A stretch of DNA of 64,000 nucleotides, from contig JALHQH010000048.1 of assembly GCA_022842065.1 (NCBI GenBank), forward strand, positions 1 through 64,000. The letters are read 5' to 3'. The notes under the pieces were generated by a model. It was not told where the DNA came from. It worked only from the letters and a program-made list of their open reading frames with translations, and did no database searches. The position numbers were made by a program, and so were the translations under genes. Position 1 is the first letter of the stretch. Each line of letters begins with the position of its first letter. The stretch comes from Caldilineaceae bacterium. GTDB lineage: Bacteria; Chloroflexota; Anaerolineae; Caldilineales; Caldilineaceae. Positions 8,532-15,844 of the stretch are shown in pieces.

Positions 8532-9581
8532 ATGCAAACCACTGTGACTACGCGCAAAATACAGACTGATCGTCTGCAAATGCATCTTTACAGCACTGGG
8601 CCGACCACAGGTATACCCGTTATCCTCGTTCATGGCAATGTCTCTTCGGCGCGCTTTTTTACTGATCTACTCGCCAAGCTACCGGCCAACTACTATGGAA
8701 TCGCCCCCGACCTGCGCGGTTATGGGGCCAGCGAAACCAAACCGATTGATGCCAGCCGCGGTGTACGTGACTGGAGTGATGATCTGCACAGCCTAATCCT
8801 GGCCCTGGGCTTGACCCAACCGGTGCATCTGCTGGGTTGGTCGTTGGGTGGCGGGGTGGTGATGCAATATGCCATCGATCATCCCACCCATGTCACCTCA
8901 TTGACCTTGATAGCACCAGTCTCACCCTATGGCTTTGGCGCGACCAAGGGGTTGGACGGCACGTTAGTCACCGCTGATGGTGCTGGGGCTGGTGGTGGTG
9001 CCGCCAACCCCGAGTTTGTCAAACTGCTGGCCGCCGGTGACATGAGTAGCGACAGCCAGGTCTCGCCGCGCAATGTGATGAACGCCTTCTACTTCAAGCC
9101 CCCCTTCCGCGTGGCCGCGGATGAAGAAGACGCGCTGGTGGCCGCCGTGAATAGCACCGCCGTTGGGGAAGATAACTACCCCGGCGACCTGTGTCCATCC
9201 AGCAACTGGCCCATGATCGCGCCCGGCGACCGCGGCGTCCTCAACACCCTGGCCCCCACTCATTTTAATGTGAGCAGCCTGGTTGATATCAACCCCAAGC
9301 CGCCGATCCTCTGGGTTCGCGGGGCGGATGACCAGATTGTCTCGGACACCTCTTTCTTCGATCTAGCGTTTTTGGGGCAGGTCGGCGCGGTCCCCGGTTG
9401 GCCGGGGGCGGAGGCATGTCCACCGCAACCGATGGTCAGCCAAACGCGGGCAGTGTTAGCGCAATATCAGGCCAAGGGTGGCAGCTATCGCGAAGTAGTC
9501 TTTGCCGACTGTGGGCATGCCCCGCACATCGAGAAGGCGGGGGAGTTTGCCCAGACATTTTTTGCGTTGATTGGAGGTTGA
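8532..9581 (+). CDS. Alpha/beta hydrolase
   Basis: 349 residues of the alpha/beta hydrolase fold. The oxyanion-hole motif is ILVHGNVSSARFF (about 34-46), the nucleophile elbow is LLGWSLGGGVV with Ser in G-W-S-L-G, and the catalytic His is in FADCGHAPHIEKAG near the C-terminus. The acid is probably the Asp in WVRGADDQIVSD. A cap insertion of about 100 residues (about 150-265) separates the nucleophile from the acid. AAGGAG lies 8 nt before the ATG. There is no signal peptide, so it is cytoplasmic. The substrate (ester, epoxide, lactone or haloalkane) cannot be decided. Confidence 0.85.
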   Translation: MQTTVTTRKIQTDRLQMHLYSTGPTTGIPVILVHGNVSSARFFTDLLAKLPANYYGIAPDLRGYGASETKPIDASRGVRDWSDDLHSLILALGLTQPVHLLGWSLGGGVVMQYAIDHPTHVTSLTLIAPVSPYGFGATKGLDGTLVTADGAGAGGGAANPEFVKLLAAGDMSSDSQVSPRNVMNAFYFKPPFRVAADEEDALVAAVNSTAVGEDNYPGDLCPSSNWPMIAPGDRGVLNTLAPTHFNVSSLVDINPKPPILWVRGADDQIVSDTSFFDLAFLGQVGAVPGWPGAEACPPQPMVSQTRAVLAQYQAKGGSYREVVFADCGHAPHIEKAGEFAQTFFALIGG

Positions 9582-9819
9582 GATAGACGGTGGGGGCAAG
9601 GCGATTAGGACTCGGTGTAAACAACTATTTAGCGCTCTTGTGCTGGCAGGCTTAGCTACCACTAAACAAGTCCAAAACTTACGATATCCCTGTTGCCAAA
9701 GGGATTGACCAGGAATATTGACCGCGAAATAAGGTGAGGCTATACTCAGTAGAGTGAAATGCCCACTCCAAGGGGATTGGCAAATCCCCCGTTGGATCTG
9801 ATTGCAAATTGTTGTAAAA

Positions 9820-10098
9820 TCATCCCAGCACCCGGACTAGATACTCTTGTTGTGGCAGTAAGGGATGTTCAGCCTTGGCTTGTTTGGCCAGTTTGACCAA
9901 CTGCCGCACTGTGCCAATCAACTCATCCATGACACCAGGGGCCAGAGCAGCATCATCGCCCTGATCGCAAACCCAAGCTGGGACATGGCGGACCACGACT
10001 TCAATGCCATCTTCAGCATGAGTGAATTCGGTTTCACCCCAGGTCATTGGGGTACGGTGTTCGCTACAAAAGGGTGGCTTCAATTCATTATTGATCAT
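9820..10098 (-). CDS. YgiT/MqsA-type small protein with degenerate zinc site
   Basis: 92 residues. The layout resembles the YgiT-type zinc finger proteins that accompany DUF4258 or MqsR toxins: an N-terminal metal knuckle, the segment EVVVRHVPAWVCDQGDDAAL, then a helix. The usual CxxC...CxxCG ligands are reduced to FCSEHR and VCDQGDD, so zinc binding is probably lost or altered. It overlaps the upstream gene by 4 bp (10095-10098), so it is translated with it. If the pair is a toxin-antitoxin system this would be the antitoxin. The identification rests on context and pattern. Confidence 0.65.
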   Translation of the reverse strand: MINNELKPPFCSEHRTPMTWGETEFTHAEDGIEVVVRHVPAWVCDQGDDAALAPGVMDELIGTVRQLVKLAKQAKAEHPLLPQQEYLVRVLG

Positions 10099-10463
10099 TT
10101 TCGTCCACTTTTCCGCTTTATAGGCGGCTCACCCCAATCTAAACGACTGGGAATATAGGCTGTCACTATCTCGATTTGATCGGACCAGTTTTGCTCACAG
10201 ACAACATGCAAATACATCTCCATATTGGTATCAAATATTGCCTTGCCACAGACTAGTACACGGCCACGTTCGGGATAAGTTTCGATGATACTACCCGTCA
10301 ATAGAGCAGCAAGGATCTCTTTCTCACCAAAACCTTCCTGAAGTGCGTGCTGCACAGCACGAAGCTTGACCTGGTAACGTTTTGTGCGTACGATGTTGCG
10401 AATGATTTTAATGTCCACAGCAAGTCGCCTCAAATCGTTTGGTGTGTCTGTGACCGACACCAT
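10095..10463 (-). CDS. DUF4258 domain protein (possible toxin)
   Basis: 122 residues. The DUF4258 pattern is visible: a His in the helix RAVQHALQEGFGEKEILAAL, then SIIETYPERGRVLVCGK, a strand YLHVVCEQ, and the final VTAYIPSRLDWGE near the C-terminus. DUF4258 proteins belong to the RelE/MqsR-like fold class and are often found before a YgiT-type zinc finger protein, as here with a 4-bp overlap. This suggests a type II toxin-antitoxin pair in which the toxin gene comes first. RNase activity is inferred only. The start at 10463 is the first ATG; an internal start is possible. Confidence 0.75.
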   Translation of the reverse strand: MVSVTDTPNDLRRLAVDIKIIRNIVRTKRYQVKLRAVQHALQEGFGEKEILAALLTGSIIETYPERGRVLVCGKAIFDTNMEMYLHVVCEQNWSDQIEIVTAYIPSRLDWGEPPIKRKSGRK

Positions 10464-10615
10464 CAGTATACCAGTAATGAGGCTGGTTTACCACTTTTAC
10501 AGACTGAATTTTAAGACTGAACATCTGTTGGATTGTTTTAAGTGCAATAACAGATTACAATAGCAGTAGGAGTAGATCTCTTGACGCGCAGCAGATATGG
10601 TGGCTATAGATCCTC

Positions 10616-10906
10616 GTGGATATTAGTTTAGCAGAACCAGTTGCAGCCCGCGTCTGGTTTGAACCACGCACAATGCTGCTCGCGGTCGAAATCAACGGCA
10701 TTGTCGAAAGCATCGATTTTCGCTTGATGCCGCCGGAGGATTTTGAATCCGCCGCGCCGATCATTAAGTTTGAATTAGGGCAACAGGGCACGGTGGTGCG
10801 CTGTCATCATCAAGATGGCGAAACAACTTGGCGGCCGGTTGATATGTGGTTACCTGGCGGTTTCACGCCGCCGGGTTCATCACCATCGACGGTTAGCCGA
10901 AATTAA
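10616..10906 (+). CDS. Hypothetical protein (96 aa)
   Basis: 96 residues from a GTG start. No family is recognised. The sequence alternates short beta-like stretches (ARVWFEPRTMLLAVEING, GTVVRCHHQDGETTW) and ends in a Pro/Ser-rich tail, without a signal peptide or membrane segment. It lies 48 bp upstream of the corrinoid protein gene on the same strand. The start is uncertain, with no good ribosome binding site. It is kept because the frame is open and reads more like protein than the overlapping antisense frame. Confidence 0.5.
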   Translation: MDISLAEPVAARVWFEPRTMLLAVEINGIVESIDFRLMPPEDFESAAPIIKFELGQQGTVVRCHHQDGETTWRPVDMWLPGGFTPPGSSPSTVSRN

Positions 10907-10954
10907 TCTATATTTTTAAGTCATTCGTTTGTCGGTTCCCAGGAGCAGCGTAAG

Positions 10955-11653
10955 ATGAGTTATACCGAGTTGAGTTTGGAAGATCTCTATTTGCAAATGC
11001 AGGATGATCTCTATGATGGCGTCAAGGGCGAGATTCCTGTGCAGGTGTATGATGCCCTGGCGCGCGGGCAGACCCCCCAGGAAATTTTGGACGCCGGGCT
11101 AGTCGCCGGGATGGATATCGTCGGGGTTGACTTCCGCGATGGCATTCTTTTTGTGCCCGAAGTGTTGATGGCCGCCAACGCGATGAAAGCGGGCATGGAA
11201 GTGCTTCGCCCGCTGCTCACCGAGACTGGTGCGCAACGGGTTGGCATGGCTGTGGTCGGCACAGTCAAGGGGGATATCCACGACATTGGCAAAAATCTGG
11301 TGGCGATGATGTTGGAAGGGGCCGGCTTCGAGGTGATCAACCTCGGCATTAATGTCGACGCCGATACTTTTCTCGCCGCCATCAAAGAACACAAACCCGA
11401 CATCATTGGCATGAGTGCGCTGCTTACCACCACGATGCCCTACATGAAGGTCGTGGTCAATGCGCTGGGTGAAGAGGGATTGCGCGATGAGATCTATGTC
11501 ATGGTCGGCGGCGCACCGGTAACCGAGAACTTCGCCCGCGAAGTGGGGGCCGATGCCTATGGCCGCGATGCCGCGGTCAGCGTGGAGATCGCCAAGCGCT
11601 ATATGCAGCGCAAGAATGCCCAGACCGTTGCGGCACAAAGCGCCCAGGCCTGA
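10955..11653 (+). CDS. Corrinoid (cobalamin-binding) methyltransferase subunit, MtaC/MtbC-like
   Basis: 232 residues in the two-domain layout of methyl-transfer corrinoid proteins: a helical cap (about 1-90, with LFVPEVLMAANAMKAGMEVL) and a Rossmann-like B12 domain (about 90-215). The base-off/His-on motif GTVKGDIHDIGKN supplies the axial His, and the later GMSALLTTTMPYM and VMVGGAPV complete the pocket. Such proteins carry the methyl group between a substrate-specific MtxB and an acceptor methyltransferase; neither partner is next to it. A GGAG lies about 10 nt before the ATG. The substrate (methanol, methylamines, betaine, aromatic ethers) cannot be told. Confidence 0.9.
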   Translation: MSYTELSLEDLYLQMQDDLYDGVKGEIPVQVYDALARGQTPQEILDAGLVAGMDIVGVDFRDGILFVPEVLMAANAMKAGMEVLRPLLTETGAQRVGMAVVGTVKGDIHDIGKNLVAMMLEGAGFEVINLGINVDADTFLAAIKEHKPDIIGMSALLTTTMPYMKVVVNALGEEGLRDEIYVMVGGAPVTENFAREVGADAYGRDAAVSVEIAKRYMQRKNAQTVAAQSAQA

Positions 11654-11699
11654 CGTGCGATTATTTTGAAAAACGGTGCGTTTACAGGAATTTTCAATA

Positions 11700-11745
11700 T
11701 GGAAACGTGTAGTGAGCATCTGGGGATGCTCACTACACGTTTCCA
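11700..11745. repeat. Perfect 21-bp hairpin after the corrinoid gene
   Basis: Positions 11700-11720 are exactly complementary to 11725-11745 with a 4-nt loop (TGGG). The core GTAGTGAGCATC/GATGCTCACTAC closely resembles the hairpin at 36515-36541 (GTAGTGCGCATC). No T-run follows. It could end transcription of the corrinoid gene or be a dispersed palindrome. Confidence 0.75.
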
Positions 11746-11867
11746 CATCTTATGCTAAATTCGACAGCTTGGTGGTCACCCACTAGCTGCGCTTTCGCAC
11801 CAATCAATCCACGATTGGCATTTTCCACACCGCATCACATGAGCGCAATAGGGCAATAGCACCTTCT

Positions 11868-12182
11868 ATGTTTGGCAAGCTGACCTACCTCATCTGGCTA
11901 GGCCTCTTTATTGGCCTGCCACTGCTAGGACTTCTTTACTGGCGCCAACGACTCTGGCACCAACGGCGGGCATTGGGCTGGACAACGCTAGGTTCGCTCG
12001 TTGGGGGCTGGGCTTGGGACATGCTGGCCGTCCGCTTTAACCTTTGGTATTACGAAGCCGACCACATTGTCGGTCTCTGGTTTGGGGGACTGCCATTGGA
12101 GGAATGGCTCTGGATTGTGGGAGTCACCCTGTTGTTCGGTGGCTTGACCGTAATTCTGTGCGAAGGCCGTGTACAAGAATAG
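11868..12182 (+). CDS. crtYc: Lycopene cyclase subunit CrtYc-like
   Basis: 104 residues, almost entirely three membrane segments (about 5-25, 35-53 and 78-97). The motif GLPLEEWLW near residues 73-81 is the P-x-E-(E/D) active-site motif of the heterodimeric lycopene cyclases of Gram-positive bacteria and archaea. With the next gene it should form a membrane enzyme that closes the end rings of lycopene. CrtYc and CrtYd are encoded in that order and 69 bp apart, separated by a hairpin. No other carotenoid gene is in the window, so the product (beta, gamma or C50 carotenoid) is open. Confidence 0.78.
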   Translation: MFGKLTYLIWLGLFIGLPLLGLLYWRQRLWHQRRALGWTTLGSLVGGWAWDMLAVRFNLWYYEADHIVGLWFGGLPLEEWLWIVGVTLLFGGLTVILCEGRVQE

Positions 12183-12199
12183 AGTATAACTTTTCTAAA

Positions 12200-12227
12200 A
12201 AAGAGCGCATCCAATGGTGCGCTCTTT
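12200..12227. terminator. Hairpin between crtYc and crtYd
   Basis: A 10-bp perfect stem (AAAGAGCGCA/TGCGCTCTTT) with an 8-nt loop. On the plus strand there is no T-run after the stem; on the minus strand a TTTTAG follows. It might act as a weak terminator or as an mRNA processing or stability element that sets the ratio of the two cyclase subunits. Confidence 0.4.
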
Positions 12228-12251
12228 GCGTATATAAGAAAGAAGTGAGGC

Positions 12252-12584
12252 ATGACACTGTTTCCAGAACATTTTTCCCATTTCTTTATGCTCACCGTGG
12301 CGGCGTTACTCTTTCACGGCTTGCTCTGGATCCGCAATGGGCGCTTCCTTTGGCGCAACCGGCGTATCATCCTGATGGTAGTGGCAATCGCCGAACTATG
12401 GATGGTGATTACCGATCCCATTGGTGGGCATTGGGGAGCTTGGGTTTTTAACCCAGCGAAAGTAGTGGGGATCTGGTTTTGGCAGGTAATGCCATTGGAA
12501 GATTTCTTTGGCATTGCTGTGGTGAGCAGCGCGGCCGCTTGTGCGGTGCTGGTCTTTGGCTACAGCAAAAGAAGGTGGATTTAA
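12252..12584 (+). CDS. crtYd: Lycopene cyclase subunit CrtYd-like
   Basis: 110 residues with three predicted membrane segments. WFWQVMPLEDFFGIAVV (about 76-92) carries the P-L-E-D version of the lycopene cyclase motif, and ITDPIGGHWGAWVF precedes it, as in the second half of fungal and bacterial CrtYcd-type enzymes. It is the natural partner of the gene 69 bp upstream. The pair is homologous to the two halves of lycopene cyclase domains fused in fungi and haloarchaea. It is followed 9 bp later by a secreted protein gene, which may share the transcript. Confidence 0.78.
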   Translation: MTLFPEHFSHFFMLTVAALLFHGLLWIRNGRFLWRNRRIILMVVAIAELWMVITDPIGGHWGAWVFNPAKVVGIWFWQVMPLEDFFGIAVVSSAAACAVLVFGYSKRRWI

Positions 12585-12593
12585 TGAGGGATC

Positions 12594-13748
12594 ATGCATT
12601 TTCGTTGGCTCGTAATCGTTATGTTTACGGCTGTGGGTGGCAGCCTTTATCTCTTTCACAGCATCGTTGATGCCGCAGATCGCATGCGCCCGGTTGCCCA
12701 GGCCACGGCGCTCCCGGCTTTGCAGATCAGTAAAGTCAGTGAGCCGACGATCGTAACCGCCGGTCAGTTACTCACCTACACCATCCGAATTACCAATACT
12801 ACCAACCAGGCCTTACAAAACATTGTGATCAGCGATCCGCTACCGGCCGGCGTCGAAACCAATGGCCCCGCGACCATCCATGTGATCAATGGCGCGGCCC
12901 CGGCGATCCAAGTTAGCCCACAGCAGATCACCGGAACCGTAAGCAGCTTAGGCCAGGGCGGGATGATCTTTCTCACGATCCATGCCGCCGTCAGTCGCAG
13001 TGCCGCCGGTACCGCCATTACTAATCGCGTTACCATCAATGCCATGGGCGCTGATCAAACCCCACGCAGCAATTTCGCGACGGTACAGACCGGGTTGATA
13101 CCCTTACCCCCCACAGCCACCCCCACGCCGAGCAGTACGCCGGCCGCAACCCCCACGCTCACCCCAACCACAACCCAAAGCCCAACGCCGACGGCCACGG
13201 CACCCCATAGCCTCACACCGACCCTGGTCAGCAGTGCAACCGCCACAAGCACCCTGACCCCCTCGCCGACCGTAATAGTCACCCCAACGGCAGTCCCTGA
13301 TTTGGCAGATTTACAGATTGGCCAAAGTGCCATCCCGGCCCAATTTGTGGCCGGTGCCCTCCTGACTTATACCCTCGTTATTACCAATCATGGCCCTGGT
13401 ATTGCCCACGATCTAGTGATCCAAAACACACTGCCGCGCGGTCTTCATCTGGAAGGGCCTTCGCGCATGAGTATCGCTGGGGGGGAAACGCCGAAACTCC
13501 TGTTGAGCCGGACAACGATTACGGGCACGGCTGTATTGTTACAAAGCGGCGGCAGCATTCGGATTGCCGCACGCACACGCGTCGAGGCCGATTTTCAAGG
13601 AGACGAATTAGTCAATGAAGTTGGCGTGACAGCGCTGACACCAGATCAGAATAGGGCAAACAATCGGATGAGTCTGCTGACAGAGCGGTTAGGCAAAAAG
13701 GTAGGCGAAGCAGCGCTGTTCTATTTGCCGCTGATTCAGCGCGAGTAG
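12594..13748 (+). CDS. Secreted DUF11-repeat protein with Thr/Pro stalk
   Basis: 384 residues. An N-terminal signal or anchor (about 3-22, VIVMFTAVGGSLYLFHSIV) leads to a first DUF11 module (about 42-150, with TYTIRITNTTNQALQNIVIS and DPLPAGV), then a Pro/Thr/Ser-rich stalk (about 165-235, TPTPSSTPAATPTLTPTT and similar), then a second DUF11 module (about 240-360, TYTLVITNHGPGIAHDLVIQ). It ends FYLPLIQRE, a tail like the YLPLV/I-R endings common on exported Chloroflexota proteins. It is probably displayed on the cell surface; function unknown. It starts 9 bp after crtYd, possibly by coupled translation. Confidence 0.8.
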   Translation: MHFRWLVIVMFTAVGGSLYLFHSIVDAADRMRPVAQATALPALQISKVSEPTIVTAGQLLTYTIRITNTTNQALQNIVISDPLPAGVETNGPATIHVINGAAPAIQVSPQQITGTVSSLGQGGMIFLTIHAAVSRSAAGTAITNRVTINAMGADQTPRSNFATVQTGLIPLPPTATPTPSSTPAATPTLTPTTTQSPTPTATAPHSLTPTLVSSATATSTLTPSPTVIVTPTAVPDLADLQIGQSAIPAQFVAGALLTYTLVITNHGPGIAHDLVIQNTLPRGLHLEGPSRMSIAGGETPKLLLSRTTITGTAVLLQSGGSIRIAARTRVEADFQGDELVNEVGVTALTPDQNRANNRMSLLTERLGKKVGEAALFYLPLIQRE

Positions 13749-13761
13749 TAAGGCAGCCAGG

Positions 13762-14424
13762 TCAGGCGGCTTTTTTGCCGACAAAACAAAGGTATTGCCA
13801 GAAACCGCCGTAGGCCGCATGAATGGCGGCGGCTTGTGGAGTAAAGTGAGTTTCCAGGTAAGGCAAAAGCTGCCCATCCATGCGCACATGGTTAACCCCC
13901 ATCCAACGTTTGAAGGCAGGCAAACCGGAATTATGGAAGTCGACGACGGCAATCAAACCACCGGTGACCAAATCGGCATGGGCGTGGTCAATCGCTGCTT
14001 CCCAACCGGGGTTGAACATCGTGAGCGCATAGGAAAAGAGCACCACATCAAAGGCTGGTACGCCGGCGAGCGGTTGGTCATACGGCTGGTTGAGCAGATG
14101 GGCCTGGGCTTGGTGTGCCGCCAAATTTCGGCGGGCAACCGCTAGCATCTCCGCCGAAATATCGACACCAGTGATGGTAGCCGACGGAAAAGCTTTTGCC
14201 AAGGCCACTAAATTTTTACCAGTACCACAGCCGACTTCAAGAATCGTTTGCGGTACCAAATGTTTGCCAATTAACGCAATGATCGCCTGTCGCCCAAAGA
14301 GAAAACTCCAGCGGGTACGATCATAGATTCTGGAATGGAATTGGTAGTAACCCTGCAAGGCGGCGTGTTGTTCACTGTGGGCCGGCGACACGTCAAAGGT
14401 TTCACCCACTGGCGATTGACTCAT
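13762..14424 (-). CDS. btaB: Betaine-lipid N-methyltransferase BtaB-like
   Basis: 220 residues with a class I methyltransferase fold: motif I ILEVGCGTGKNLVALAKAF (about 59-77), TGVDISAEMLAVARRNL, and the later FDVVLFSYALTMFNPGWEAA. By itself it would be just a small-molecule methyltransferase. It overlaps by 4 bp the end of a btaA-like gene (14421-14424), and BtaB is the SAM-dependent enzyme that trimethylates diacylglycerylhomoserine to DGTS, so this assignment is good. Early HSRIYDRTRWSFLFGRQAII matches the N-terminal SAM/lipid region of the family. Cytoplasmic face of the membrane is expected. Confidence 0.8.
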   Translation of the reverse strand: MSQSPVGETFDVSPAHSEQHAALQGYYQFHSRIYDRTRWSFLFGRQAIIALIGKHLVPQTILEVGCGTGKNLVALAKAFPSATITGVDISAEMLAVARRNLAAHQAQAHLLNQPYDQPLAGVPAFDVVLFSYALTMFNPGWEAAIDHAHADLVTGGLIAVVDFHNSGLPAFKRWMGVNHVRMDGQLLPYLETHFTPQAAAIHAAYGGFWQYLCFVGKKAA

Positions 14425-15689
14425 TTGGTCACCCCAAGTCCCAATTCATTTGCGCACACTTTGTCGCCCATAATCTCAGCCAAATGTAAGCTGGCATAGG
14501 TACCAACCCGGTCCAACTGATGAAGCGGGGTAGTGACCTCCGGCTGAAAACGCAACCGATCCCGCACTGACTGCGGCAGAAAATCCAGTTGAGGGCTAGC
14601 CGACCGTAACAACACTTTCGCACCGGGCCGACTATTGGCAAAGATAAGTTGCCACTCGCGCAGCAATGCCGCAGGATTGTGTGTGGCTAACCAATCCTGA
14701 TGGTCGAGGAGGACAAAGTGACTATAGTTGCCGGGATGTGAATAGAGGAAATCACTTAAGGTTAGGGTATGGGTAAAAACGCGGTCCGCATGTGCTTGCA
14801 GCGTGGCGAAATGTTCAGCCTTCACATAATTTGGGCAACAATTGCGTGTATAGGAGCCGGTTAAATAGACCCGCCAAAAGTAATTGTCGCGCAGGGGAAT
14901 TTCGGTCAAGACATGGCGCAGACAGCGGCTGATGTAATTTTGAATGGTGCCATCCGCTTCTTTCATCAGTTGAATCTGGCTGTGTGGCACGCCAAGCATC
15001 GACATTAACAAGGGCTGTTGCACTACCCAGCGCGTCAACTGATCCCAAAGCGCTGGTTCGATCTTCGCAAAGACAGCGCGCTGTTCCTGCAAAGTCGTAC
15101 ATTCAAGCAGTTCCAGCAGACCAGCGCGTAAGGAATGCTTGACACTCGTCTGATACCGGTTAAAAAGCCAAGCAGCCAAACCAGATGCACCCCGAAAATA
15201 GAAGGAACTGCGATTACCGGACGCCTCAAAATAGTGGGTATGTTTATCCCAAAAGGCACTGGCAAAATCGGGTAGATGGGGTCGTACCTTAGCATAAACA
15301 GCATCAATCCGCCCATGCATGCCATAGCCAAACATCGAAAAAAGATCCAGATAGTCGGCATGGCGGTAGAGCGCAAGTTTCAACTGCAACAACGCATTTT
15401 GGCGCGCATTGACATCAACGGTATGAATCGCCGCCGGTCGATCCAACAGGTAATCGAGCGCGTTGCAGCCGGCGCTGGTCAACATCACCACCTGGCTGTC
15501 ACCATTCAGCCCTAATAGCTGGCGGTCAATCCGTGGATCTTCCCAGCAGGCGTTGTAGATCAACGAGTTGCTGTGAATCGCCTTGAAGAGCAGATCGTGG
15601 CTGCGGACGGTAACACGTTCGAATGGTTGGCGGAGCAATGGTGGACGGCGCAGTTGTAACTTCCGCTCAGCCGATTTAAGGTTTTGCAC
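14421..15689 (-). CDS. btaA: BtaA, diacylglycerol 3-amino-3-carboxypropyltransferase (DUF3419)
   Basis: 422 residues from a GTG at 15689 that has AAAGGAG six bases upstream. Longer reading frames run into the repeat DNA beyond and are not used. The family signature is plain: LIYNACWEDPRIDRQLL (about 40-56), VVMLTSAGCNALDYLL (SAM binding), HTVDVNARQNALLQLKLAL, and a C-terminal SAM-enzyme segment with SNYSHFVLLDHQDWL. BtaA moves the aminocarboxypropyl group of SAM to diacylglycerol, the first step to the phosphorus-free lipid DGTS. It is coupled by a 4-bp overlap to btaB, and lies downstream of a Ugp-like transporter on the same strand. Confidence 0.88.
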   Translation of the reverse strand: MQNLKSAERKLQLRRPPLLRQPFERVTVRSHDLLFKAIHSNSLIYNACWEDPRIDRQLLGLNGDSQVVMLTSAGCNALDYLLDRPAAIHTVDVNARQNALLQLKLALYRHADYLDLFSMFGYGMHGRIDAVYAKVRPHLPDFASAFWDKHTHYFEASGNRSSFYFRGASGLAAWLFNRYQTSVKHSLRAGLLELLECTTLQEQRAVFAKIEPALWDQLTRWVVQQPLLMSMLGVPHSQIQLMKEADGTIQNYISRCLRHVLTEIPLRDNYFWRVYLTGSYTRNCCPNYVKAEHFATLQAHADRVFTHTLTLSDFLYSHPGNYSHFVLLDHQDWLATHNPAALLREWQLIFANSRPGAKVLLRSASPQLDFLPQSVRDRLRFQPEVTTPLHQLDRVGTYASLHLAEIMGDKVCANELGLGVTK

Positions 15690-15712
15690 ACGGATCTCCT
15701 TTGGCGTAATGT

Positions 15713-15841
15713 AGGGTGGCAGGGTTACAGAGTGGCAAGGTGGCAGAGTGGCAGAGTAGCAAGGTTGCAGCGTGATAGCCGTCACGACGACGACTCTGCC
15801 CCCTGCAACCTTGCTACTTTGCCACCTTGCCACTCTGCAAC
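15713..15841. repeat. Inverted tandem array (CTTGCCACTCTGCAAC type)
   Basis: The left half carries tandem GTGGCAGAGTGGCAAGGTGGC-like units of about 8 bp (15715-15770). The right half (15798-15841) is built of the reverse complement, TTGCTACTTTGCCACCTTGC and so on. The two can fold into a long imperfect hairpin between the ugpB stop and btaA. The same architecture with other units recurs at 41183, 43051, 48158 and 54703. Confidence 0.75.
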
Positions 15842-15844
15842 TAT

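Noticed and set aside
10555..10791. 78-codon minus-strand open frame
   Set aside because: Ser/Ile-rich shadow with no motif; the opposite-strand 96-aa frame is more protein-like.
13752..13780. Possible terminator between the convergent DUF11-protein and btaB genes
   Set aside because: A TTTTTT run is present, but the preceding stem is only about four base pairs with mismatches.
15690..15833. 48-codon N-terminal extension of btaA
   Set aside because: It consists of repeat-array DNA; the GTG at 15689 has an ideal ribosome binding site and matches the family start.
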